Assembly (NCBI RefSeq): GCF_036227325.1
Contig: NZ_CP109467.1
Location: 5,332,001-5,396,000, forward strand
Source of the DNA: Streptomyces sp. NBC_01465
GTDB taxonomy: Bacteria > Actinomycetota > Actinomycetes > Streptomycetales > Streptomycetaceae
Direction of reading: 5' to 3'
Length of the DNA stretch: 64,000 nt
Under the pieces are notes generated by a model that was not told where the DNA came from, ran no database searches, and saw only the letters and a list, made by a program, of their open reading frames with translations. This document shows positions 15,887 to 24,620 of the stretch, in pieces; position 1 is the stretch's first letter, and each line of letters begins with the position of its first letter. The position numbers were made by a program, and so were the translations under genes.

Positions 15887-17269
15887 ATGGCGTACTTCAC
15901 CCAGCAGAAGAACTACGACTGGCCCGGACTGGGCTTCAACCCGGCCCGCGGCGATCTCGACACGATCAACGGCCTCGCCACGGACGTGCGCCTGGTCAGC
16001 GAGTACCTGGAAGACATGCACGACACCCTCAAGCAGGTCGGCGAGACCGGCGGCATGTGGGAGGGGGAGGCGGCCGAGGCGTTCACCAAGAAACTGGGTG
16101 ATCTGCCGAAGTACCTCAAGCAGGGCACGGACTCGATGCGCGACTGCAAGCAGGCGCTGATCACCTGGCACGGCCTGCTCGAAGGGTTCCAGGGCCGGGC
16201 GAACGGCCTGGAGGAGGACGCGATCGAGGCACGGTCGCGGGTGAAGGACCGCGAGGCCACGTACAACGCGCAACGCGAAGCCGTCATGAAGCTGGTCGGC
16301 ACGCCGATCACGCCGGAGACGGAGAGCGCCCAGCGCGCGTACGAGACCTCCGTCCAGCAACTGAACAGCGCCAACGACACGTTGCAGGACATCATCGACC
16401 GCGCCGAGGACCTCCAGGCCACCTGGAAGGACCGCGCGGGCGACGCGGAACGCGCGATCCTCAAGGCGTCCGAGAACCACCCGCCGGACTTCCACTGGTG
16501 GGACAGGGCGATGGACGGGCTGAAGGCGGCCTGGCGGGGGTCTTTGGACTGGCTCGTCGACAACGCGGATCTGCTGTCGACGATCAGCGCGGGGCTGACG
16601 GTGGTCGGTCTGGCGCTCGCCGCGACCGGGGTGGGTGCGCCCGTCGCGGCCGTCGTCCTGGCAGGTGCGACCGTTGCCTCCGCCGGGGCCATGGCCGGGC
16701 ACTGGATGGGCAATGCGCGCGGAAACGGGACACCGGCCTGGAAGATCGGGGTCGACGCGCTCGGGGTGATTCCGGGCGTGGGCGCGGCGGGGAAGTTCAT
16801 CTCCGGGGGCAGCAAGGGTGTGAAGGCGCTCGCCACGCTGGGGAAGGGCGCCTCGCTGATGGAACGCGTCACGGGCGCGGGCAAGGCCGTCACCGGGATG
16901 TCGGGCAGCACGATCTCCTCGAAGCTCGGCAGCAAGCTCCTGTCGAAGTTCGGGAAGGAAGTCGCCCCGGAAACCGTCCAGTTGGGCTCGAAGGCGCTCA
17001 GTGCGGTGCACGGTGCGTGGGGGCTCGTGAGCGGGGACGGGGGCAAGCAGGAGTCGTTCCAGCCGGCGCAGCCGGCCGCCCCCGCGCCCACGCCGTCGCC
17101 CGCACCGCTGCCGCCGCCGGTCTCGACGATGCCCACCCCCGGACCGTCGATGGGGCCGCCCCCGATCACGACGATGCCCACGCCCGGGCCGTCGATGGGG
17201 GAGCCGCCGATCACGACCATGCCCGCGCCGGGCCCGTCGCCCAGGCCGTTCCTGGCCGCCGTGGCCTGA
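15887..17269 (+). CDS. Putative T7SS-secreted protein with WXG-like N-terminus and proline-rich tail
   Basis: 460 residues. N-terminal about 200 residues are coiled helices with a WEGEAAEAF turn, as in T7SS-exported polymorphic-toxin carriers. Residues about 230-270 form a glycine/alanine hydrophobic hairpin of the pretoxin type, then VIPGVGAAGKF. Where such proteins normally carry a toxin, this one ends in a Pro-rich region with three near repeats of TMPTPGPSMG. It therefore looks like a toxin-less carrier or a structural component. Most similar families are annotated only as putative T7SS-secreted proteins. Confidence 0.7.
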   Translation: MAYFTQQKNYDWPGLGFNPARGDLDTINGLATDVRLVSEYLEDMHDTLKQVGETGGMWEGEAAEAFTKKLGDLPKYLKQGTDSMRDCKQALITWHGLLEGFQGRANGLEEDAIEARSRVKDREATYNAQREAVMKLVGTPITPETESAQRAYETSVQQLNSANDTLQDIIDRAEDLQATWKDRAGDAERAILKASENHPPDFHWWDRAMDGLKAAWRGSLDWLVDNADLLSTISAGLTVVGLALAATGVGAPVAAVVLAGATVASAGAMAGHWMGNARGNGTPAWKIGVDALGVIPGVGAAGKFISGGSKGVKALATLGKGASLMERVTGAGKAVTGMSGSTISSKLGSKLLSKFGKEVAPETVQLGSKALSAVHGAWGLVSGDGGKQESFQPAQPAAPAPTPSPAPLPPPVSTMPTPGPSMGPPPITTMPTPGPSMGEPPITTMPAPGPSPRPFLAAVA

Positions 17270-17281
17270 GGAGAGACAGCC

Positions 17282-18058
17282 GTGTCGTTCCCCCAGGGCC
17301 CCTACCAGCAGGGGCCGTACGAACCGAATCCGTATCAGCAGGGTCCGCCCCCGGGCCCGTACCAGCAGGGCGCGTACCGACAAGGCCCGCCTCCCGGCGC
17401 GTACCCGCAGAACCCGCTGCCGCCCGGCATGGTCGAGCGCTGGTACTACAAGGACTCGACGCCCAAGCAGCGTGCGCTCATTCCCGCGCACGAACTCCTC
17501 GCGCACCCCGCCACCGCTCAACTGGCCCACGCCGAAGGCGCCAGGCTCCAGTTCGACTTCTCCGACAACGGAGCGGTGCAGAGGCTGCTGTACACGGTTC
17601 ACAAGACGAGTGAAGCCGCCTCCTACCGCGCGGCGGCCTTCCTGTTCCCGCTGGCGATCCTGGCGATCGTCGCCGGGGTCACGGCCTCGTCGGGCCGTAC
17701 GACGGGCGCGGCGGTCAGCGGCGTCCTGCTGGTGCTGACCGCGCTCTGGTGCTGGCGTTCCGTGCGCAAGCAGCGCGCCCTGCCGTACCGGCAGACCGCC
17801 AAGGCGCGGCTCAACGCGTACCTGGCCGTGGTGGAGGCGGCCCGCCGCGCCGGGACCCCGGTCCCGGCGCGCTACCCGTTCCCGTACCACCGCACCTACC
17901 ACAGCCACATCCGCTTCGATCCGGCCGCCGTCGCCCCGGAGCCGTCCGATGCCGAGCCCCGGTACACGGGTCCCACGGTCGAGCCGGTGGGCCAACTGGT
18001 CCAGGACGAGAACGAAAGGAACGCATTCCGGTGGTCGGATCTTCTGAGGCCGTTCTGA
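17282..18058 (+). CDS. Membrane protein with Gln/Pro/Tyr-rich N-terminal repeats
   Basis: 258 residues from GTG 17282. The first 45 residues are tandem PYQQGP-type repeats, a low-complexity cytoplasmic tail. Two transmembrane helices (about 120-137 and 141-157) follow, and the rest is soluble. No enzyme motif is visible. It is 12 bases after the T7SS-like gene and overlaps the next gene by 28 bases, so it belongs to the cassette and may help localise or chaperone the effector. Confidence 0.7.
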   Translation: MSFPQGPYQQGPYEPNPYQQGPPPGPYQQGAYRQGPPPGAYPQNPLPPGMVERWYYKDSTPKQRALIPAHELLAHPATAQLAHAEGARLQFDFSDNGAVQRLLYTVHKTSEAASYRAAAFLFPLAILAIVAGVTASSGRTTGAAVSGVLLVLTALWCWRSVRKQRALPYRQTAKARLNAYLAVVEAARRAGTPVPARYPFPYHRTYHSHIRFDPAAVAPEPSDAEPRYTGPTVEPVGQLVQDENERNAFRWSDLLRPF

Positions 18059-18846
18059 TAGCAGCCGACCAGCTCTGCGTCGGATACGCGGTACCCCCCT
18101 TCTTCCACGAGCTCCCGCTCGTCGCGGACGAGGAGGAGGCCGCCGACCGGCTCGCGGACCTGGCTGCCGAACTGGCCCCCGGCGGAACGCCGGACGAGCA
18201 GCTCGCGGTGGCGCTGTCGCTGGTGCCGACCGTCGACGAACTCCTCGTCGCCGGCGGCGTCTACGCGGGCTTCTGCCTCTTCGAGATGGAGGACGGGAGA
18301 CAGAGCACGGCCACGCTCACCGTGACCCTGGAGTACACGGAGTCGGGCCCGGTGGCCCCCCTGAAGCGCGTGGTGGAGATCGAGTCCGGGCTGCGGGAGG
18401 CCTTCCCCGAGGCCGATGTCGAGCGGCTCCATCTGCCGTGCGGACCCGCCGTGGCGAAGATCGAGGGGAACACCTCGCCGCTCCCCGACGAACTGGCCGG
18501 CCTCGGTGTGGACGGACAGCTGGAGCGGGGGGTCATACAGGTCTACCTCCCCCTGCCGAACCAGACCGAGGTCCTCTGCTTCGAGCTGACCACACCCTCC
18601 ATGCAGGAGTGGGAGCAGTACTCGAAGATCCTCGCGGCGGTGGTCCAGTCGGTGGACTGGGGCTACCCGGGAGGGAAGCCGGCCACCACGGACGGCGCAC
18701 CCGAGCCCGAGCCCGCGGCCGGACCGGAACCGGAACCGGCAGCGGCCGTGCCGGTCGGCGTGCCCGCCGCCCAGCCCCTGCCGATCCCCGCCCAGGCGCC
18801 TCCTCGCGGCAGCCACGCCGAAGCGGTCCGCAACGACTTCGGCTGA
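18031..18846 (+). CDS. Hypothetical protein of the T7SS-like cassette
   Basis: 271 residues starting at GTG 18031 inside the end of the preceding gene. It is acidic and alpha/beta in composition (VALSLVPTVDELLVAGGVYAG, IQVYLPLPNQTEVLCFELTTPS) and ends in a Glu/Pro-rich tail with EPEP repeats. No signal peptide or known family. The overlap with the upstream gene argues for coordinated production. Confidence 0.65.
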   Translation: MVGSSEAVLIAADQLCVGYAVPPFFHELPLVADEEEAADRLADLAAELAPGGTPDEQLAVALSLVPTVDELLVAGGVYAGFCLFEMEDGRQSTATLTVTLEYTESGPVAPLKRVVEIESGLREAFPEADVERLHLPCGPAVAKIEGNTSPLPDELAGLGVDGQLERGVIQVYLPLPNQTEVLCFELTTPSMQEWEQYSKILAAVVQSVDWGYPGGKPATTDGAPEPEPAAGPEPEPAAAVPVGVPAAQPLPIPAQAPPRGSHAEAVRNDFG

Positions 18847-18947
18847 CCCGGTCGGCCATTTCTGGCGTATGGCGTTCATGGCGGCCCCGCACGAGACTCC
18901 CCCCACCGGGCCGGTCCCGGCCTGCGTGCAGCAAGGGGGAACCCATC

Positions 18948-19370
18948 ATGGCGACACCGGTACCCGCGGCTCAGCAGCGGACCGTCACGGCACTCACCAC
19001 ACTCAGCGCGCACACCTCCGACTACGAGTGGACCTGGGTGGGCGGGACGAGTTTCACGTCCAAGTCGATCCGGATCTCGTACGGGGCGCAGCGCCTCTAC
19101 ATCAATGTGCACCCGGCCGTGGACCGCAGGCCGTGGGTGTTCGGCGGCGCCTGGCTGGAGGGTGACTACGGGGGCGGGGTCGACATCGGCGAGAAGGTCA
19201 CGGACAGCACGGTGCGCAGTCGGCTCGCCGCGTACATCGACGAGCACTTCAAGGCCGAGATCACCGAGGCCGCGCTTCATGTCGACGACGGCAGCAGGGC
19301 CTCGCGGACGGCGAGTTGGCGCGGTGGCGGCGACAAGGAGAAGAAGGACAAGGGCAAGGAAACGAGCTGA
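18948..19370 (+). CDS. Hypothetical protein closing the T7SS-like cassette
   Basis: 140 residues from ATG 18948 with AAGGGGGA upstream. Aromatic-rich beta strands (YEWTWVGGTSFTS, RPWVFGGAWLEGDYGGG) are followed by a helix and a Lys/Glu tail. No family is recognised. A strong hairpin follows the gene, marking the end of the run that begins at 15553. Confidence 0.65.
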   Translation: MATPVPAAQQRTVTALTTLSAHTSDYEWTWVGGTSFTSKSIRISYGAQRLYINVHPAVDRRPWVFGGAWLEGDYGGGVDIGEKVTDSTVRSRLAAYIDEHFKAEITEAALHVDDGSRASRTASWRGGGDKEKKDKGKETS

Positions 19371-19389
19371 GGCCCCGCACCCCTGGAAC

Positions 19390-19426
19390 GTGCCGCCCGC
19401 CTCCCTCGCCACGGGGCGGGCGGCAC
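19390..19426. terminator. Bidirectional hairpin terminator
   Basis: Perfect 12-bp arms GTGCCGCCCGCC / GGCGGGCGGCAC with a 13-base loop, between the convergent stops at 19370 (+) and 19441 (-). Confidence 0.7.
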
Positions 19427-19440
19427 TCCGGTGACCGGGG

Positions 19441-21048
19441 TCAGGCCGCCTTGTACGCGCTGCCGCGCACCGCACGCCCCGCCAGGACGTCCGTCCTGCG
19501 GGCGTCCTCGACGACGAAGCGGCCGTCGATCAGTACGTACGGAATGCCGACCGGCAGCGTGCGCGGCGCCTCGAAGGTGGAGCCCGCCGCGACCGTGTCC
19601 GGGTCGAAGAGGACCAGATCGGCGCGGTACCCCTCGCGGACCAGGCCGCGGTCGGAGAGCCGCAGCCGGGCAGCGGGGCGCGAGGTGAGGTGGGCGACCG
19701 TCTCCTCCAGGGAGAGCACCCCCAACTCCCTTGCGTAGCGGCCGAGATACTGCGGGAAGGTGCCGTACGCGCGCGGGTGCGGCTTGTAGCCCTGGAGGAT
19801 GCCGTCGCTGCCGCCCGTGTGGACGCGGTGGCGCATGATCTGCCGGACGTTCTCCTCGTGGCCGACGTGCTGCAGGATCGTCGAACCGAGCCGGTCGTTG
19901 ATGAGCAGGCGCCGGGCGGTGACCCACGGCTCCTCGCCGCGCTCGGCCGCGCTCTGCGCGAGGGTCTTGCCGACGCAGCCCGCGAGACCCGGGTCGCTGA
20001 CCCCCGAGATCTCGATGGTGTCCCACTCGATGGGCACCCCGTGGCAGCCGTCCGCGCCCTCGACCTCCATGACGTGGCGGATCTTCTCCGCCGTCGCGTC
20101 GTCCTGGAGGCGGGCGAGGATCGCGTCGGGCCCGCCCTCGCTGGCCCAACTGGGCAGCATGGCAACGAGAGTTGTGCAGCCCGGGGTGTAGGGGTAGGTG
20201 TCGAGCGAGATGTCGGAACCGGCGTCGAGCGCCGCGTCCAGGAGGCTGAGCAGCTCCGGCGCCTTCCCTTCATTCACGCTGAAGTTCATGGTGGCGTGCG
20301 CGAGATGCAGGGCGCAGCCAGCGCTGCGGGTGAGGGCGACCATCTCCTCGTACGCCTGGAGCGCGCCCGCCCCGTAGGAGCGGTGGTGCGGGCAGTAGTA
20401 GCCGCCGTACGAGGCCACCACTCGGCAGAGCTCGGTGAGTTCGGCGTCGTCCGCGTACATCCCGGGCGTGTACGTGAGCCCCGACGACATGCCGACCGCG
20501 CCCTGCTCCATGCCCTCCGCGACGAGCTGCTTCATGCGCGTGATCTCGGCGGGGGTCGCGGCCCGGTCGTCCCAGCCCATCGCGTACATCCGCACCGTGC
20601 CCTGCGGGATGAGGTACGCGGCGTTGACCGCGATGCCCTGCCGGTCGAGCCGGTCCAGGTACTCGCCGACGGTGCGCCAGTCGAAGTCGATGTCGCTGCC
20701 GTCGCCGTTCCAGCCGGTGATGGTCTTGCGGACCTGGGCGAGGGTGCGGTCGTCGACGGGCGCGTAACTCAGGCCGTCCTGCCCAAGGACTTCCAGGGTC
20801 ACCCCCTGCGCGGCCTTCGCCTCATGGCCCTGGTCGCGCAGGAGCGCCAGGTCGGAGTGGGCGTGCATGTCGATGAAGCCGGGGGAGAGAGCGAGCCCGT
20901 TGGCGTCCAACACCCGTGTGGCGCTGGGCCGTTCGTCTCCCTCGCGGGCGATGGCGACGATACGGCCGCCGTCCACGGCCACATCGGCGCGGTACGAGTC
21001 GCCGCCGGTGCCGTCGATGACGCGGGCGTCGCGGATGACAAGATCCAT
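19441..21048 (-). CDS. N-acyl-D-amino-acid deacylase (D-aminoacylase)
   Basis: 535 residues of the amidohydrolase superfamily. It has the HxH metal motif in DMHAHSDLAL, further metal histidines in YCPHHRSYG and LHLAHATM, and the C-terminal HTGGSDGI Asp motif. It hydrolyses N-acyl-D-amino acids to free D-amino acids in the cytoplasm. It lies 17 bases after the PLP lyase gene on the same strand, so that product and consumer are made together. The start is ATG 21048 with GGAGC upstream. Confidence 0.9.
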   Translation of the reverse strand: MDLVIRDARVIDGTGGDSYRADVAVDGGRIVAIAREGDERPSATRVLDANGLALSPGFIDMHAHSDLALLRDQGHEAKAAQGVTLEVLGQDGLSYAPVDDRTLAQVRKTITGWNGDGSDIDFDWRTVGEYLDRLDRQGIAVNAAYLIPQGTVRMYAMGWDDRAATPAEITRMKQLVAEGMEQGAVGMSSGLTYTPGMYADDAELTELCRVVASYGGYYCPHHRSYGAGALQAYEEMVALTRSAGCALHLAHATMNFSVNEGKAPELLSLLDAALDAGSDISLDTYPYTPGCTTLVAMLPSWASEGGPDAILARLQDDATAEKIRHVMEVEGADGCHGVPIEWDTIEISGVSDPGLAGCVGKTLAQSAAERGEEPWVTARRLLINDRLGSTILQHVGHEENVRQIMRHRVHTGGSDGILQGYKPHPRAYGTFPQYLGRYARELGVLSLEETVAHLTSRPAARLRLSDRGLVREGYRADLVLFDPDTVAAGSTFEAPRTLPVGIPYVLIDGRFVVEDARRTDVLAGRAVRGSAYKAA

Positions 21049-21065
21049 GACAGGAGCTCCGCTTC

Positions 21066-22328
21066 TCAGAAGTACGTACGGATGTAGTCGACGACGGTCC
21101 CGTCCGCCTCGACGAGCGGGATCAGCTGCCACTTGTCGAAGGACGTGCACGGGTGGCTGAGCCCCATGCCGACCCAGTCGCCGACCTCCAGGTCCGCCTC
21201 GTCCGTGGTGCGGACCCACCCGTGCTGGTCGGAGAGGCCGCTGACGGTGATGCCGGTGGCGGGCCGGATCTCCCCGGTGCGCCCGTCCCGTACGACCTGC
21301 GCCTCGGGCAGGTCGAGGTCGTACGCGGCGTCGCGCTTGCCCGCGTTGACGAAGGCCTGCTCGCCGGAGGGGCGGGAGACGACCTGCGCCCAGAGCCGGA
21401 ACCCGGCGTGCAGGGCGCCCTCGTCGGGGACCCGGTTGAAGGGGGTGAGGTGGCGGTAGTGGCCGTCGTCGTGCGAGATGTACGCGCCGGAGCGGAGCAA
21501 CTTGCAGACGGGGGCGGACAGTTCGGGGATCTCCGCGAAGACGTCCGCGACCGCGTCGAACCAGGCGCTGCCGCCCGCGCTGATCACGATCTCGTCCGTA
21601 CGACCGAACCGTCCGGCCTTGTCGAAGTCGGCGGCCAGCGCGACGAGCCGCCGCAGCCAGGCGCGGACGCGCTCGCCGTCGGCGTCGGGGACCTCGCCCT
21701 CGTAACCGGCGACGCCCACCAGGCGCAGGGTCTCCGTAGCGGCCACGGCGTCGGCAATCGCGGCGCACTCGGCCTCGGTACGGGCGCCGGTGCGGGCTCC
21801 GTCGCCCGCGCCCAGCTCCACGACGACGTCCAGCGCACGCGATGTCCCGCGCAGCGCCTCGTCCATCAGCTCGACGCCGCGCACGGAGTCGACGTAACAG
21901 ATGAAGGTGAAGTCCGGGTCGGCGTCGAGCTCGGAGCCGATCCAGCGGAGGGCTGCGGCGTCGACGACCTCGTTGGCGAGGAAGATGCGCTGGACCCCGA
22001 ACTCCCGTGCCACGCGCACCTGGTGGGGCACGGCGAGGGTGATGCCCCAGGCGCCGTGCTCGATCTGGCGGGCGAAGAGCTGGGGGGCCATGGAGGTCTT
22101 GCCGTGCGGGGCGAAGGCGAGGCCGTGGCGGGTGGAGTACGTCTCCATGAGCTCGAGATTGTGCGCGACGGACTCGGCGGAGAGGGCGAGGACGGGGGTG
22201 GTGAACCCGTCGGTGAAGAGGTTGCGGCGCTCGGCGGCCAGGGCGGCGAGGGTGAGGCCCTGTGCGGTCGGGGGCAGCCCCTTGAAGCGGTGGTCGACGA
22301 CCTCTGCTGCGGCTTCTTCGCCGTTCAT
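21066..22328 (-). CDS. PLP-dependent D-amino-acid deaminase/aldolase (D-serine dehydratase / D-threonine aldolase-like)
   Basis: 420 residues, fold-type III (alanine racemase-like). The PLP lysine is in FAPHGKTSMAP. The C-terminal domain carries the metal site pair HPCTSFDKW characteristic of eukaryote-type D-serine dehydratase and D-threonine aldolase. Expected chemistry is elimination or retro-aldol cleavage of D-Ser/D-Thr-like substrates, giving an enamine/imine or glycine plus aldehyde. ATG 22328 with AGGAGG is preferred to an upstream GTG/ATG region at 22373. The divergent operon encodes RidA, which removes such enamines. Confidence 0.87.
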   Translation of the reverse strand: MNGEEAAAEVVDHRFKGLPPTAQGLTLAALAAERRNLFTDGFTTPVLALSAESVAHNLELMETYSTRHGLAFAPHGKTSMAPQLFARQIEHGAWGITLAVPHQVRVAREFGVQRIFLANEVVDAAALRWIGSELDADPDFTFICYVDSVRGVELMDEALRGTSRALDVVVELGAGDGARTGARTEAECAAIADAVAATETLRLVGVAGYEGEVPDADGERVRAWLRRLVALAADFDKAGRFGRTDEIVISAGGSAWFDAVADVFAEIPELSAPVCKLLRSGAYISHDDGHYRHLTPFNRVPDEGALHAGFRLWAQVVSRPSGEQAFVNAGKRDAAYDLDLPEAQVVRDGRTGEIRPATGITVSGLSDQHGWVRTTDEADLEVGDWVGMGLSHPCTSFDKWQLIPLVEADGTVVDYIRTYF

Positions 22329-22350
22329 CCGAGCCTCCTGGAGAGTCCAC

Positions 22351-22367
22351 GTTGCAACATGTGCAAC
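22351..22367. promoter_or_regulatory. Candidate IclR operator in the divergent D-amino-acid promoter region
   Basis: Perfect GTTGCA / TGCAAC arms around a five-base ACATG spacer (17 bp), located 23 bp upstream of the lyase start and 77 bp upstream of the kinase start. The only regulator in the cluster is the IclR protein encoded downstream of the kinase. Confidence 0.55.
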
Positions 22368-22443
22368 GGTCATTGCGTATCGCGCTCAGTGCTGTCTAAC
22401 ATCCGAGCCATCCAGTCGTCCAGTGCCCCAGGGAGCAGACCCC

Positions 22444-23838
22444 GTGACCGTGCAGCCCACCACAGCCGACACCGACGTCGTCTGCCTCGGCGAGTCCATG
22501 GTCACGTTCCTGCCCGCGCGCCCCGGCCGCCTCGCCGACGTGCCGTCCTTCGACCGCGCGATAGGCGGTGCGGAGTCCAATGTCGCGTGTGCCCTGGCGG
22601 CGGCGGGACATGCGGCGAAGTGGGTCAGCAGGGTCGGGGCCGACGGCTTCGGGGAGCACCTGGTCGAGGCGATCGGGGCGTACGGCGTGGACGTGAGCGC
22701 GGTCGGCCGTGACGCGTCGCGCCCCACCGGCATCTACTTCCGTACGGCGGACGACCGCGAGGCGGCGGACCACGAGGTGCTCTACTACCGGGCGGGCTCG
22801 GCGGCGTCGGCGATGTCGCCGCGGACGGTCCCGTACGAGGACCTGCGCGCGGCCCGGATCCTGCACCTGTCGGGGATCACGGCGGCGCTGTCGGACGACT
22901 GCCTGGAACTGATGCGGGAGTTGATGACGCGGGGTCCTGGTCGCCCCCTGGTGTCTTTTGACGTGAACTACCGCCCGGGGCTGTGGCGTTCGGGCCAGGG
23001 CCCCGAGGTGCTGCTGGAACTGGCGCGGGGTGCGGACCTGGTCTTCGTGGGTGAGGACGAGGCGGAGGGCGCGTGGGGTCTGCATGGCGCAGAGGCGATC
23101 CGGGAGGCGCTCCCGGAGCCGGCGACGCTGGTGGTGAAGCGAGGTTCGGCCGGAGCGACGGTGTTCACCCGTACCGGGGCGGACCTCCTCCGGGGCTCCG
23201 CCCCGGACCCCGCTCCTCAATCGCCGGAGGGGCTGGATTTTGCCGGTGAGGGCTTGCACGTGCGGGTGCAAACGGCCCGCGCAGAAACGGCCCGCGTGCA
23301 AATCCCCGCGAACAATCTGCCGCGCAATGCAAGCGCGCACCAGGCACATTCAGCCCGTCCGGCGATTGAGGACGAGCGGCCGGAGGCCGCGTCAGGGGGT
23401 CCGGGGGCAACGCCCCAGGTTTCGGGAAGGGGCGGGGTCGGGGACATGGCTCCGCGCAGCGGCGGCGCAGACCGCGCCCCGGCGCAGACCGGCGTCGCCG
23501 AAACCGCCCCCGCCGCGCAGACCCGCGTCACCGACAGCGTCACCGACGTCCCCGCCCTCCGCGTGGACGTCGTCGCCCCCGTCGGTGCCGGCGACGCCTT
23601 CGCCGCCGGGTTTCTCTCCGGCACCCTCCGCGGACTCCCCGTACGCGACCGCGTACGCCACGGTCACCTCATGGCCGCCGCCGCCCTCACCACCCCCGCC
23701 GACCTCGCCGCCCCGCCCTCCCGCGCCCACGCCGACCGGCTTGTCGCCCTCGACGACGCCGCCTGGGGGACACTTCGTCTCGGCCCCGGCTGGACGACGA
23801 CCTCGCCGCAGGCCGCCGAGGAGGTACGTACCCCATGA
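22444..23838 (+). CDS. PfkB-family carbohydrate kinase (KDG/ribokinase type) with in-frame REP insertion
   Basis: 464 residues from GTG 22444; relatives are about 310-350. The N-terminal GESMVTF block, GGAESNVA substrate motif and C-terminal signature PVGAGDAFAAGF are intact, the latter with the catalytic Asp. Between TVFTRTGADLL and VPALRVDVV lies roughly 115 residues of low-complexity Ala/Pro/Arg sequence, encoded by about 23193-23540. This holds an inverted pair of Streptomyces REP sequences (see repeat entry). The insertion falls just before the conserved strand ahead of the anion hole, probably in a surface loop. The family phosphorylates 2-keto-3-deoxygluconate or similar sugars. Its presence in a D-amino-acid locus is not explained. 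Confidence 0.85.
   Translation: MTVQPTTADTDVVCLGESMVTFLPARPGRLADVPSFDRAIGGAESNVACALAAAGHAAKWVSRVGADGFGEHLVEAIGAYGVDVSAVGRDASRPTGIYFRTADDREAADHEVLYYRAGSAASAMSPRTVPYEDLRAARILHLSGITAALSDDCLELMRELMTRGPGRPLVSFDVNYRPGLWRSGQGPEVLLELARGADLVFVGEDEAEGAWGLHGAEAIREALPEPATLVVKRGSAGATVFTRTGADLLRGSAPDPAPQSPEGLDFAGEGLHVRVQTARAETARVQIPANNLPRNASAHQAHSARPAIEDERPEAASGGPGATPQVSGRGGVGDMAPRSGGADRAPAQTGVAETAPAAQTRVTDSVTDVPALRVDVVAPVGAGDAFAAGFLSGTLRGLPVRDRVRHGHLMAAAALTTPADLAAPPSRAHADRLVALDDAAWGTLRLGPGWTTTSPQAAEEVRTP
23215..23373. repeat. Inverted REP pair (REPIN-like) inside the PfkB coding sequence
   Basis: 23215-23235 and 23351-23371 are inverted copies over 21 bp with one mismatch (core CCTCAATCGCCGGA, then GGGCTG). 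Sequence flanking the left copy (GGGGCTCCGCCCCGGACCCC) and the right copy (GGTCCGGGGGCAACGCCCC) is the usual company of this repeat in Streptomyces intergenic regions. A further copy of the 23-bp core occurs at 33921-33943. Confidence 0.8.
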
Positions 23839-24620
23839 GCCAGACCGTCGACAGGGCGCTCTCGATCCTGCCCCTGCTCGCCCGCGGCCCCGCCGACCTC
23901 GGCCAGGTCGCGACGAGCCTGGACGTGCACAAGTCCACCGCCCTGCGCCTGCTGCGCACCCTCCACGAGCACGGCCTCGTCTACCGCCAGCAGGACCAGC
24001 GCTACCGCCTGGGCGCCCGCCTGTTCGCCCTCGCGCAGGAGGCCGTCGAGAACCTCGACGTGCGCGAGATCGCCCACCCCCACCTCACCGCCCTCAACGA
24101 GCAGGTCGGCCACACGGTCCACCTTGCCGTGTACGAGGAGAACGAGGTCCTCTACATCGACAAGGTGGAGAGCCGCTACCCGGTCCGGATGTACTCGCGC
24201 ATCGGCAAACCCGTCGCGATCACCGTCGCCGCCGTGGCCAAACTCCTCCTCGCCGACCTCCCCGAGCCCGAGCGGCGCGCCATCGCCGAACGGCTCGACT
24301 ACCCCACCTACACGGCCCGTTCGACCCCGAACGCGGGCGCCTTCCTCAAGGAGCTCAGCGTCGTACGCGAACAGGGCTGGGCCACCGACCTCGGCGGCCA
24401 CGAGGAGTCCATCAACTGCATCGGGGCCCCCATCAGGGGCGCCGACGGCCGGGTGGTGGCAGCGATGTCGATGTCGGCGCCGAACGTCGTCGTCACGGCG
24501 GAGGAACTCCTCACCCTGCTCCCGCTCGTACGCCGTACCGCGGACGCGATCAGCGGCGAGTACTCCGGCAGGACACCCGCACAGACAACCCCCAACACCC
24601 CCAAGGGATCAGTCGCATGA
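23835..24620 (+). CDS. IclR-family transcriptional regulator
   Basis: 261 residues. N-terminal winged HTH (LGQVATSLDVHKSTALRLLRTL) is followed by the IclR effector domain (VGHTVHLAVYEENEVLYIDKV ... CIGAPIRGADGRVVAAMSMSAP). It is translated from an ATGA overlap with the kinase and overlaps ridA by four bases. Likely ligand: a D-amino acid or its keto product. Likely target: the palindrome at 22351-22367. Confidence 0.93.
   Translation: MSQTVDRALSILPLLARGPADLGQVATSLDVHKSTALRLLRTLHEHGLVYRQQDQRYRLGARLFALAQEAVENLDVREIAHPHLTALNEQVGHTVHLAVYEENEVLYIDKVESRYPVRMYSRIGKPVAITVAAVAKLLLADLPEPERRAIAERLDYPTYTARSTPNAGAFLKELSVVREQGWATDLGGHEESINCIGAPIRGADGRVVAAMSMSAPNVVVTAEELLTLLPLVRRTADAISGEYSGRTPAQTTPNTPKGSVA

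Noticed and set aside
15913..17995. Long minus-strand frames opposite the T7SS-like genes
   Set aside because: Composition typical of antisense frames in high-G+C DNA; the plus strand has ribosome sites and coupled starts.
19441..22350. 969-codon minus-strand frame suggesting a fused protein
   Set aside because: The D-aminoacylase starts at ATG 21048 with a ribosome site; the upstream part is an out-of-frame shadow of the PLP lyase gene.
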